A stretch of 64,000 nt of DNA. Source: Haliclystus octoradiatus (Eukaryota; Cnidaria; Staurozoa; Stauromedusae; Haliclystidae). Under the pieces are notes generated by a model. That model was not told the DNA's origin. It did no database searches and saw nothing but the letters and a program-made list of their open reading frames with translations. Made by a program: the position numbers and the translations under genes. Where the stretch lies: contig OU744450.1 of the NCBI GenBank assembly GCA_916610825.1, forward strand, positions 21,503,838 through 21,567,837. The letters run 5' to 3'. This document shows, one piece after another, positions 23,801 to 34,606 of the stretch (position 1 is the first letter of the stretch; each line of letters begins with the position of its first letter).

Positions 23801-25986
23801 TACTAGCTAAACATCAAGTTTACTATTTAAAGTTGAAGATTTTATATGAATGATAAAAAGAGATTCTGCTTTTTTGATGCAATATTAAAACAAACATAAT
23901 TTTGAAAACACTCCTGCCTGATGATCTCATTTCACAATTATTCGCTTGGTTGATTCTAACGAAAACAGGAAATTGAAAGATGATAACTTTTTCTAACAAC
24001 TAGTACAGAAGGTGTTGAATTTCAATGCAATAAAAATATATGCAAATGGAAAGAAATTATGTCGAGATAATTTCAAATGAACATTGGTACCAACAAAATA
24101 ATGTAAAACGGCATGAGTTCTTTTTTTTCTTTGATTGGAAAGTAGGAGTATCGCACACCTTGAAACGCTGAGGTGCATGCGGAGGTGTGCGCGTGCGATC
24201 AAACGCCTCGAAATACAAGCCATGACAACCTGGATTTAAACAAGCATGACCTGCACGCTAGTCAGACGCACTCCGAATGAGCTGCGCCAACCGACAAAAG
24301 CTCATGAAACAGAATTGAATTTAACCTCGACCGGGTGGTTATCACGTGATCGGACCCTAACCCTAACCCGGTGGTTATTACGTGATCGGACCCTAAACCT
24401 AACCCTAACCCTGGGGCGAGTGAAACATGTGATCGAGTGAATGACGTATTTGACTGCCTGAGCACGCGCAATTGAATCCATAATCGCTGCGACTGCCGGT
24501 CAAATAGACACTTCGTTTCAAATATGATGCAAATTGATTTAAAAATTCCCAGCTCTGTTTGATGCCTGGTTATATAAATGTTCCAGAACCGTATCATAGA
24601 ATTTCTATAGGATATTTTTTATAAGACATTACAGTATGTATATAAGCTAATTACAAGGAACAGTGCCTATAACAATCGTATGGGATCCTATAAAAATCTC
24701 CAAATTACCTATATAGAAAAATCATTTATACTGTAGGATCGTTACGACACACATCAAGATAATATAATTAGAACTAAGATTTTAAAAAGGTCCTTACTTT
24801 GTATTCTGTTTATTGGAAGTGACTAATAAATTCTTTTTTTAATCAGCAAGTAGATCGCACACCTTGGAACACCGAGGAGCATGTTGAAGTGTGCATGTGC
24901 GATTGCACGCCTAGGAGTACAAGCCATGGTTTATTTGATTATTTTTTGTCCAATTTGTTCACATTGTTGATACTAAATATCTGAAAATGTTGTCTTGAGA
25001 ATGGTTATTACTAATCTGAAATGCTAAGAACGGCGACGGCAAACAGAGCGGATAAAATTTTAGTCACGTGAGCATGTTTGTCGACATTGAGAGTTTGGTT
25101 GTACATCTGGAAATGAGTCCAGGAACTCTCTCTCTATGATGTGAGAGGGAGCAGGATAGCCATGCAAAACCTTTTCGACAAATCAGAAGAGGGTACAAAA
25201 TGTATTAACCACTTTCACAACATATTGCATGTTTACATTTATATATAATATGAGAAATTAAATAGTAGATCAAAGATCACGAGTTTATTTATTTTAATAA
25301 AACCGTCTGAAGAGCGTCTTTAAGCGAAACTCAGAGTAACGGAATAAACTCGTGATCTTTGATCTACTATTTATATTGCTCTGCTTTTAGCATTGAGCAC
25401 TCAAATTGATGTTTTGCCCACACAATTACTTTATTAATATGAGAAATTAGATATTTTTGAAATACGATCAAATATTACTTTTTGTTAAACTATTGATTGC
25501 TGATTTTATCAACCTTCTGGTTCAGAATTTACTTATATTCATTTTTGGTGGGGTATGGAATTTTTCGTAAAAAATTTAACGGGCTAGCCATGAAGTTAGC
25601 ACGCCCCGTCCCCTCATACATAATGACATTCTAATGAAGCCCCCCACCCCATCTGTCTAATGTAGGTTAATTAATATACTATCTATCTGAATTGCAAAGT
25701 ACATATAGAAATAAATAGTGAGCCATCTGGCAATAAAGCAGAAAGAGAATTAAGCTGAAATATCATACATACCTTTAACTAAAAGTTCACCTCCTCGTGT
25801 GAAAATAGGTCGAGCAATATCTGGATTGTCCTTTAAAAATTCTAAGGTTGTCTCGTACCCTAGATCTTTGTTTGGAAATGGCTTCCCAATCATGGAGCGG
25901 TAGCTGCTCTCCAGCTCTTTAAGAGATAAAGAATGCGGCAAAGATGCGACTAAGAGCGCCCTAATTTCTTTTTTTGCAACTTCCAT
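20885..25986 (-). CDS. LOTUS (OST-HTH) domain protein, TDRD5/TDRD7-like, N-terminal exons
   Basis: Four exons join in frame with GT-AG borders: 25773-25986 (start ATG at 25986), 22995-23411, 21401-21468 and 20885-20941; the last ends at a GTAAG donor, so the gene continues further. Exon 1 encodes a LOTUS domain (residues about 8-70: LVASLPHSLSLKELESSY...GYETTLEFLKDNPD). Exon 2 encodes a basic linker and a second LOTUS domain (YRDGIQSNEFQNVYRKEF...FDSLIELLQSC). Exons 3-4 read like the beginning of a third (ILAQRPNGEWAARLPSSYK). Tandem LOTUS domains followed by Tudor domains define TDRD5/TDRD7, germ-granule proteins of the piRNA and translational-control machinery; LOTUS domains bind Vasa-type helicases or G-quadruplex RNA. 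No Tudor domain is in view, so the exact orthologue is open. I did not find the next exon below 20885. Introns carry MITEs, telomere-like repeats and a hammerhead element. Confidence 0.75.
21676..21845. mobile_element. GTTCATGAAC-family MITE
   Basis: CCCTGGGAAAAACAGTTCAG at the left and CCTGAACTTTTTTTCGCAAG at the right flank AAACGTTAAATGGCTCC and its mirror. It lies in a LOTUS-gene intron. Confidence 0.6.
22681..22957. mobile_element. MITE with about 35-bp TIRs, in LOTUS-gene intron
   Basis: AGGGTTTGTTTCTGAAACCA at the left and its near reverse complement ending in AAACAAACCTTG at the right bound 277 bp of non-coding sequence. Each TIR contains the small palindrome GTTTCTGAAAC. It lies in the intron downstream of exon 2 of the LOTUS gene. 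Confidence 0.7.
23683..24227. repeat. TIR-bounded repeat with CATGGCTTGTATT ends
   Basis: The left end reads CATGGCTTGTATTCC (about 23694) and the right end reads AAATACAAGCCATG (about 24210-24223), its reverse complement, next to GC-rich CGCACAC/GTGTGCG palindromic sequence. It may be a 540-bp element or two solo ends. Confidence 0.5.
24353..24413. repeat. Interstitial telomere-type repeat (CCCTAA)n
   Basis: CCCTAACCCTAACCC and CCTAACCCTAACCCTGG tracts lie in two copies of a unit of about 37 bp that also contains GGTGGTTAT(C/T)ACGTGATCGGA. They fit the animal telomere repeat TTAGGG on the minus strand. They lie inside intron 1 of the LOTUS gene, so this is not a chromosome end. Confidence 0.75.
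24855..24929. repeat. Second copy of the CGCACAC...ACAAGCCATGG repeat
   Basis: This matches 24151-24224 in the same orientation (ATCGCACACCTTG at the start, TACAAGCCATGG at the end) with scattered differences. Confidence 0.6.
25246..25449 (+). mobile_element. Hammerhead-ribozyme element, copy 1 (174 bp, 15-bp TSD)
   Basis: Identical flanks TAATATGAGAAATTA at 25246-25260 and 25435-25449 bound 174 bp. Inside, from the left: an antisense arm (AGATCAAAGATCACGAG), a hammerhead motif, its matching sense arm (CTCGTGATCTTTGATCT), then the tail hairpin TTGCTCTG...TTGAGCACTC (25377-25403) and an AT-rich end. The same order occurs at 32371-32702, 53290-53595 and, mirrored, at 47871-49219. It lies in intron 1 of the LOTUS gene, antisense to it. 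Confidence 0.75.
25303..25342 (+). ncRNA. Minimal type-I hammerhead ribozyme motif
   Basis: Core boxes are complete: CTGAAGA (25307-25313) and GAAA (25326-25329). Stem I pairs CCGT (25303-25306) with ACGG (25339-25342). Stem II is GCGT...AAGC with a G-C closing pair and one G·A mismatch. Stem III is ACT/AGT with a CAG loop (25329-25337). The predicted cleavage site follows GTA at 25338, an allowed NUH triplet. The very short stem III is the minimal type-I form known from Penelope-like elements. Self-cleavage is inferred from structure. Confidence 0.8.
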
Positions 25987-27219
25987 GGTGGAAGTTAGGA
26001 TATAAAATTGTCAAATACGATTGAGATGGCGCGAATCACAACATCTACTGTATAAACGTCCAAAAGATCACATGGTCGCACTGGTCACTACTGGTCACAC
26101 TATGCACATGGGCTTGTAGCCTCGCACGTGAAATCTTCAGTATGAGGCTTATATACAAACTATCGAATCTTTTATTATTCAGGATCTGATAGACTAATTA
26201 CGATCCGATTTACTGCAGAGACATTCTAAAATATGTAGATAATAAGATGCACGAAAGCCACACTCTTTACAAAATACACTTGGCTAGGATCATGGTTATT
26301 TTATATACGATTGATTGATTGATCCAAGGATCGATCGAGAAAAATCTATTTAAAGGTGGAAGCATGTGAAATTGTGAAGTCAGTGCAGTGACACACGTAT
26401 ATGATAATGGTGGATGTTTTCTCGAAGGGGGAGGGTAAACTCAAGAAATTCCAGGTACGGGGATGTGCCAATTTGAACTTTTTTAACACTTTTTAGCCAT
26501 GAGGTGGACAAGTAATTACGAGACAAGGGCGAATATATTATTCAGGCCAAACTTAATACCCCAAATAGATTTGTATATATGCATATTTGAAAATTGATTT
26601 ATGCAGCTCGGGATGCAGCTTCGTGGGTTAATTACATCAACCTTTTGTGCTCATCGAAAACAATACCTCGGATATTTAAAAATTCTGAAATATAGATACA
26701 TCGAAATATTTCGAAGACCGGCATGAAAAAGTACCTTCAATAATTGACACTCTCCACGCCTATACAAACCATTTGAAGTTACCCAATGTTTCGCGTTGGT
26801 AAATTTAGATTCTGTACGTTAAAAGAGCGATTATAAACATATTTTTTCAGCTCATTTGCGGCTAAACCTGAAAGAAATCGCAAAGTTGGTCTGCCAAGAA
26901 GATGTTTGATTTAGCAAAAGACAAGAAGAGAATCAGATGATGATGTAGTTGAAATGCATTTTCATGAACTGTGTTTTTATATTGTTGATTGCTTTGATCT
27001 AGGATAATTTTAAATAATTTTAATGCCACTTGTTAGTAGCAATAGAAGTATATATAGACCGTATATAGTGTCGTGGTAGTGTATAATAGAAGAAGTAGTA
27101 TAGGCCTAGTATGTGCAGTTATTAAGCAGTTCATTTTTTTATCCCCAAGGTTTTATCCATTTTGTACATCAGTGTGAGGTCGTTTTGCATCCTACGAAGT
27201 TTTACTAGTCTATCCTTCT
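25987..27219. other. Upstream region of the LOTUS gene, no other gene seen
   Basis: This should hold the promoter and 5' UTR of the minus-strand LOTUS gene. I see no clear core promoter element and no coding exon. There are scattered AT-rich stretches only. Confidence 0.4.
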
Positions 27220-27872
27220 ATATGATATATCAAACTCCCAGTTTTCATATTTGAATATATATTTAGTAACTGGCGTTGATCACATTCTAATACATATATG
27301 TCCTTCTGTAAATAAGGGCTCCATACAGGAGTGGTAGAAAGATTCAATGGTAGGTCGAACATAGACCATATATGCTTCCAACAGGATATCAGGGTGTTTT
27401 GAATGGAATATTATTTCACAAGATAAGCCATCGATGAGGCCTTCCTTGCTATTTTAGCACAATGGGTAAATGACCTCAGGTTTATAGTGATACACCATGA
27501 TCTTGTATGTCAGATGTTTGAAAGCTGTATTCAACTGAATCAATTTTGTCGTCACCAAAAGAGAACACTTGAAATTTGTGTACTGATACCTTCAGTTGCC
27601 AATTTCGTACACCACTTATAAAAATTATTTAACGTGTGAAAAAATGGGTCTGCCACACTATCATTTCTGGCAAAGGAAAAATTTACGTCATCCGCAAAAA
27701 GTTGGATGTCGCAGCTGGGTTGAACACAACTTGTTAAATGATTGACATAAATAATTAATAACAGTGGTCCCAGAACGGATCCTTGAGGTACACCACTGGT
27801 TACAGGTAATTCAGACGATAATTTTGAATCAACGGATACAGCTTGTATACGATCTAACAGGAATTCTTCAAT
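27220..27872 (-). pseudogene. Non-LTR retrotransposon reverse transcriptase relic
   Basis: Read from 27872 downwards, one frame gives about 110 residues with the non-LTR RT signatures SGVPQGSVLGPLL (palm) and LFADDVNF (catalytic FADD), then LNNFYKWCTKL, as in the jockey/CR1-like broad class. It has no start codon, so it is easy to miss. After a stop near 27546 degraded thumb/tail pieces remain in other frames (RSFTHCAKIARKAS, SPYLQKDIYVLE near 27300-27480). No endonuclease or ends are visible. It is a 5'-truncated, decayed insertion. Confidence 0.75.
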
Positions 27873-28532
27873 GCGTCTAGGGTGGTACTATAATTAAATT
27901 AGGTTGGTTTGAAGTTCTGAAACAAAGTGATGGCTTGAGTGATAGCTATTTTGCAACTTTTCCCAAATGGCAATTATTGTCCTGCACTACATAATTTTCT
28001 ATTGAAATGATGCTTTTCTATTATAAGTCGTGTTCGTCTGGTTATTAAATGCTCTCAAAATACTTAGTATTAGTATTGGTATATTTCTTAATTCAGAATA
28101 TATAGAAACTTACTCTATACTCCTACTAGAATATATAATTATTAAAGAGTTGTTTTAATCAATCAAAACCAGACACGAAAGTTTACAAATAATAATTATA
28201 AGCGCTGTGTCGCTTGATTAAAGTCATTAAAATACACCCCAAGAAAGAAATTCTGAAAATGGATTCATAACATATTTCCATTGATCTTCATCGATGCGCC
28301 CGTTTGCAGGTGTAATGTTTCCAAAAAGATTATACAGTTATACAGATAAAGAAATATAGAATGTATAATTTGGTTCTATATTGTGGCCACGTGGTGAATA
28401 TTTGTGATCAGAAAATTCTTAACAAGATATAAAAACATAAAAACAGGTTAGCAGCCGCGATGTATAAAGTCCATATGCCAAGGGAAAAATGCATATATAT
28501 ATATTAATATTATTAATAATAATGATATTATT

Positions 28533-30419
<1,887 letters not shown>

Positions 30420-31754
30420 ATGGCTGAAACAGAATCAAGTACAGATCTAACTCAAGTTTTACGTAAAATGGAACCACAAAAAGTTATAACAAGAAAATCT
30501 CGATCTTTGGGTAATATATGGAAAACACCTATGGAAAAGTTTGTATTGTCAATTTCATGTCCTGATGGTAGTGTTGTAAAAACAGAATTTAATATTCGTG
30601 CTACAGTTGAAGAAGTGTTAATGTACACATGCAAGCATAAAAGAATTGAGCATCCACAAATGTTTGGTATAGCTCAATTTATGGACAATGAATATTATTT
30701 CTTTAAAACAAAAAAATGTCTCATTAAGTACCTACCACGAAGTATGATTGTTAATGATGTATGCAAAACAATAATGGATATTGATTTGAAATTAAATTTT
30801 GTCAATAGTGACATGTTTAAAGTGTGCCGATTATACTGCCGAATGAAATTCTTTTCTGGTAATATACATCGTTTATTACCCACAACGTTACATATGAGTT
30901 ATGAACAATTAAAAGATGATATGTTAAAAGCACAAAATATTTATAATTTAGAAGGATGCGAACATACTTATTGTGATTTAGCAAAGATTAAAGCATTATT
31001 AGAAAATAATGATGATTGGAAACAAGCAATTAAATCTAATCCAACCAGGTATTTACCATCAGAGTATAAAACAGATTCAATTGAAAGAATTATTTTAGAA
31101 GCATTACCTACAGATAAAGCAGCCAATAAAACAGAATTAATGACATTATATACTAGTATATGTATGAAACTTCCTTATTTTGGTGCTTATTTTTATGACG
31201 TTGAATTAATAAGTGACGATGAATTACATGTTACAAATTGTATGTTAGGAATAACAACATTTGGGTTATGTGTCCTGGAAACTAATGACGTATCACGTAA
31301 ACAATGGATGTTAATTGATAATTGGATATGGTCAGATATACACTCATATACATTAACTAAATATGAAATCAATATATATTGGACTTTATCATGTTACAAT
31401 GTAACAAATTTTAAGTTTGATACTGATAAACGTGCAAAATATATTTATAAACTTCTTAAAGAAATGGAATTATTTTGGGAAAGTCAAAAAGATTGTTTCG
31501 ATCACGATGTTAAAAAACGTTCCGTTTCCTTATTACAAAGAACTCCAAAATTAAGAGGATCAAGAAGAAGGCGAAAATCTATGCCAGATGTATCACATCA
31601 AAATGAGAATAGTCCAGTGATATCGAGGTTAAGATCAAGAAGTACCGTGCAAGCCCCTGGTACAATTTTGCTTGGAACTGATAAGCTACTACACCCAAAT
31701 GTCATTGAAACAAGTTCTATTCATAAAATGTACTCTAAAGGTATTGTACGATGA
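30420..31754 (+). CDS. Single-exon FERM-domain protein (444 aa)
   Basis: This is one uninterrupted 444-residue frame. Residues about 39-125 look like a FERM F1 ubiquitin-like lobe (FVLSISCPDGSVVKTEFNI...YFFKTKKCLIKYLP). About 135-235 form the helical F2 lobe (LYCRMKFFSGNI...YNLEGCEHTYCDLAKIKALL). About 255-365 form an F3 PH-like lobe with LPYFGAYFYDVEL and TFGLCVLETND, the pattern seen in KRIT1/FRMD8-type FERM proteins rather than ezrin-type. The C terminus (370-444) is Arg/Ser-rich (GSRRRRKSMPD) and probably disordered. FERM modules usually link membrane receptors or lipids to other proteins; the partner is unknown here. The absence of introns is unlike the other two intact genes in the window and suggests a retrocopy or a lineage-specific gene. 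A possible AATAAA lies at 32249. The orthologue is not assigned. Confidence 0.75.
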   Translation: MAETESSTDLTQVLRKMEPQKVITRKSRSLGNIWKTPMEKFVLSISCPDGSVVKTEFNIRATVEEVLMYTCKHKRIEHPQMFGIAQFMDNEYYFFKTKKCLIKYLPRSMIVNDVCKTIMDIDLKLNFVNSDMFKVCRLYCRMKFFSGNIHRLLPTTLHMSYEQLKDDMLKAQNIYNLEGCEHTYCDLAKIKALLENNDDWKQAIKSNPTRYLPSEYKTDSIERIILEALPTDKAANKTELMTLYTSICMKLPYFGAYFYDVELISDDELHVTNCMLGITTFGLCVLETNDVSRKQWMLIDNWIWSDIHSYTLTKYEINIYWTLSCYNVTNFKFDTDKRAKYIYKLLKEMELFWESQKDCFDHDVKKRSVSLLQRTPKLRGSRRRRKSMPDVSHQNENSPVISRLRSRSTVQAPGTILLGTDKLLHPNVIETSSIHKMYSKGIVR

Positions 31755-32426
31755 AACATATAAATATATTATTTATAATACTTTGAATGGTATTAAATCA
31801 GCTAACATTCCAATTTGTAAGAAATCATGTATATAGTACATTAGATTCTTAATGATGTAACATATCAATGCAATATATCATAAAATACGAGATAATCAGA
31901 AATTTATAAATATTCGAAAATAATTCATACATAATATTATTATTATTTGATTGGGTATGCGAAATACCGAAATACGTAACTATCTCAAGCAAAAATTAAA
32001 TATTTATAAACAAATTCGTATGAGAAATATGTATAGTATACCGCCCACTATAGTTGGCAGGCTGGACTTAAAATTTTCAAACACCAACATTTAAAGTTTG
32101 ACGTCATTTTGAGTCTCCAAATGTCATTTATCATGCATATATCATTTCCAAATGTTATATGGGTTGTTATTAAGGCTTTTTATATATTAGATCAGATCAA
32201 TTTTTCTTACAAAATGTGTATATAGGCAATCCATGTATAATTCATAAAAATAAACAGCTGCCTACAAAATACTGAGTCATAAATTCTTATGACATATACT
32301 GTATATTTATAAAATGAAATACAGCAAAGGTATAGAATTGAAGTATGTTGTACTATATTAATATATATATATATATATACATAATAATAATATATGGCGA
32401 AAGAGTCAAAGAATACACATTCTTTA

Positions 32427-32469
32427 CTGTTACTAAAGTTTCACGCATTTCACAGCGATCTTCAGACAG
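32427..32469 (-). ncRNA. Hammerhead motif, antisense arm
   Basis: On the minus strand: stem I CTGT/ACAG, core CTGAAGA (32465-32459), stem II CGC/GCG, core GAAA, stem III ACT/AGT with a 2-nt loop, and cleavage triplet GTA. Stem II has a U·U pair next to the core. Confidence 0.7.
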
Positions 32470-32531
32470 ATTTTTTATTCAATGAAAAAATCATTTTCAA
32501 ATGAAATTTTTTTTTTCATTTAGTAAAAAAT

Positions 32532-32574
32532 CTGTCTGAAGATCGCTGTGAAATGCGTGAAACTTAAGTAACAG
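32532..32574 (+). ncRNA. Hammerhead motif, sense arm
   Basis: Stem I CTGT (32532-32535) pairs with ACAG (32571-32574). The core CTGAAGA lies at 32536-32542 and GAAA at 32559-32562. Stem III is ACT/AGT and the triplet GTA ends at 32570. Stem II is CGC/GCG with a U·U at the core side. All invariant core bases are present. Confidence 0.7.
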
Positions 32575-34606
32575 TAAAGAATGTGTATTCTTTGACTCTT
32601 TCGCCATATATTATTATTATTTACTGCTCTGTCAAATGAAGACATAGAGCCCTATATTATCTGCTATTAGATAAACATAAATTTTATTATATATATACAT
32701 AAAAATAAGACGTGGATAAAGTATATAAATATATTCAAAACAATATATGTGACTGTAAAAATATTATTTAAGATTATACATAGAAACAATTAAATTGTGA
32801 ATAACATATACATGTAATAAAAAGATATTTGAGATAAATGACAGCGATATCTCAAATTTGATAAGTAAGAATTTATTAAACAGATACTACATACTGTAGT
32901 ATTTTCAATATATGTGTTAAATCTGCCATGTCACGATGACGTAATTATTTCTCAAATGTAATGTTATCTATCATGTTCGTTGACCTTCTGTTATTGTAAA
33001 ATATGCTGAATCACAATGATGTATATACATAAACCAGTTACGTAATTATATACCTAGATGATTCTGTAATATTAATCAGCAAATTATAAACTTGTATATA
33101 TATGTAGGATTTGAAATCAATCAACACGTTTGAGTTACAGCAGATTCAATGTCTCGTCTCTGACTGTATTCCTTGCGATACCACACATACATATATTGTA
33201 TGTGATATATTTATGTACGTCATAATGTGATTTAAAATACTCACACAAGAAATATATGCATTTTAAAAATATATGAAATAACTAATATATAAATAAATAA
33301 ATAGTCTTCGATGGTCAAAAATATGCATTATACAAAACTATGCAATCAATAATCTATAAATAAATAAATAAATAGTTTTAGATGGTATTTATATAGTTGA
33401 GTTATATATGTCTATCTATAAATACATGATAAATATATACATACTATAAAAAACAATTTGACGCTGAACTTTAATCGGTGTTTTCATTTTTATATTATGG
33501 CTTGTTATCCTGTTATATATTGGTGTAAAACGATGATTGCCAAATCATAAACTTAGTTAGTTTGCTTGATATAAACAAATAATAGACTGTGTTATACAAG
33601 GGACAGGCTATATAAGAACAAGATATATTAAATCAAATTTTCTGTGCGAAATTGGTAAAAACACGAAAAAATGAATTATCTGTCTTTTTAGGTTCAACAA
33701 GCAAGGTCTTCAGAAAAATTAACAAACAAGAAATTTCTACAAACAGGAATTGGGCGATTATGACATGCGCGTTGCGCAAACTCTAATTTTGAAAAAAAAG
33801 TCCGTTATCTAAGTTGCAATCTCTATGAGTCCCCTCTGTGCATTAAACCATAGTTTATATAGTGAGACTATGATGAACTAAACTATGATAAACTATGATT
33901 AAACATTACGAACGCAGATATGCCACAGGGTATTTACAAAAATGACAGGTTTTACATGAAGCTACAATATTGGATCAATAGAAATTACAATATAGAATAT
34001 CCTTCATGATTTCATGGTCAATCTTATCAGTGACCATATGCATGCTGTTAGGTTATCCTTAATCGCATTTGCATAATTATAACCCATGGAACAAAAGACT
34101 TCTTCTGGAAAAAAAATTCAAATTTTTTAAACTTTTCTTAACTTGAACTTTTTGGTTCTCCTCATTTGCTGTGAAACTTCACGGTTTTCCTCGAGTTCTG
34201 AAAAAGATAACCCCCTCGGGAAATATCCATTGAGCTATATAAACGTTTCTGTGCATTCTATTTGCATTGATAACCTACCGCCAGCTGCATTCCTTATACG
34301 TCTTGGCTCTCATGTAATGCACACTTTCACAGTATGTACTTACTCAAAAGCTTACTGCTGTACGCATAGAGTGGCCTATATCGATGGCTCTGGTTGTCAG
34401 GGGAGCATGGACTAGCCTCACCCCACCCGGCCCAGTGAAAATAAAGCTCAGAGACATATTGCAGCAGATGGAGCGTGAATAAAGCATAATATGCAAATGG
34501 CGGCCACATTTCGATTTTGAATCGTATTTTCATTAGTAAGTGTACATTAAAATTAGGACAATCTTGGATAATTCACATGTAGTTTGTGTAATCAATATCT
34601 CCAATA

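Larger units (their letters stand above)
32371..32702 (+). mobile_element. Hammerhead-ribozyme element, copy 2 (foldback form)
   Basis: Flanks ATATATATACATAA at 32371-32384 and 32689-32702 form a 14-bp direct repeat, within AT-rich sequence. Inside, two arms of about 100 bp are near-perfect inverted copies: each contains a hammerhead unit and the box AAAGAGTCAAAGAATACAC (or its complement). The tail ACTGCTCTG...AGAGCCCTATA (32622-32655) follows. The order antisense unit, sense unit, tail matches the other copies. Confidence 0.75.
31755..34606. other. Intergenic interval between FERM gene and STEEP1
   Basis: Apart from the hammerhead element at 32371-32702, I see AT-rich simple sequence, ATAAATAAATAAATAG-type repeats near 33290 and 33355, and short ACTATGAT repeats near 33845-33900. 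There is no coding exon. Confidence 0.4.
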
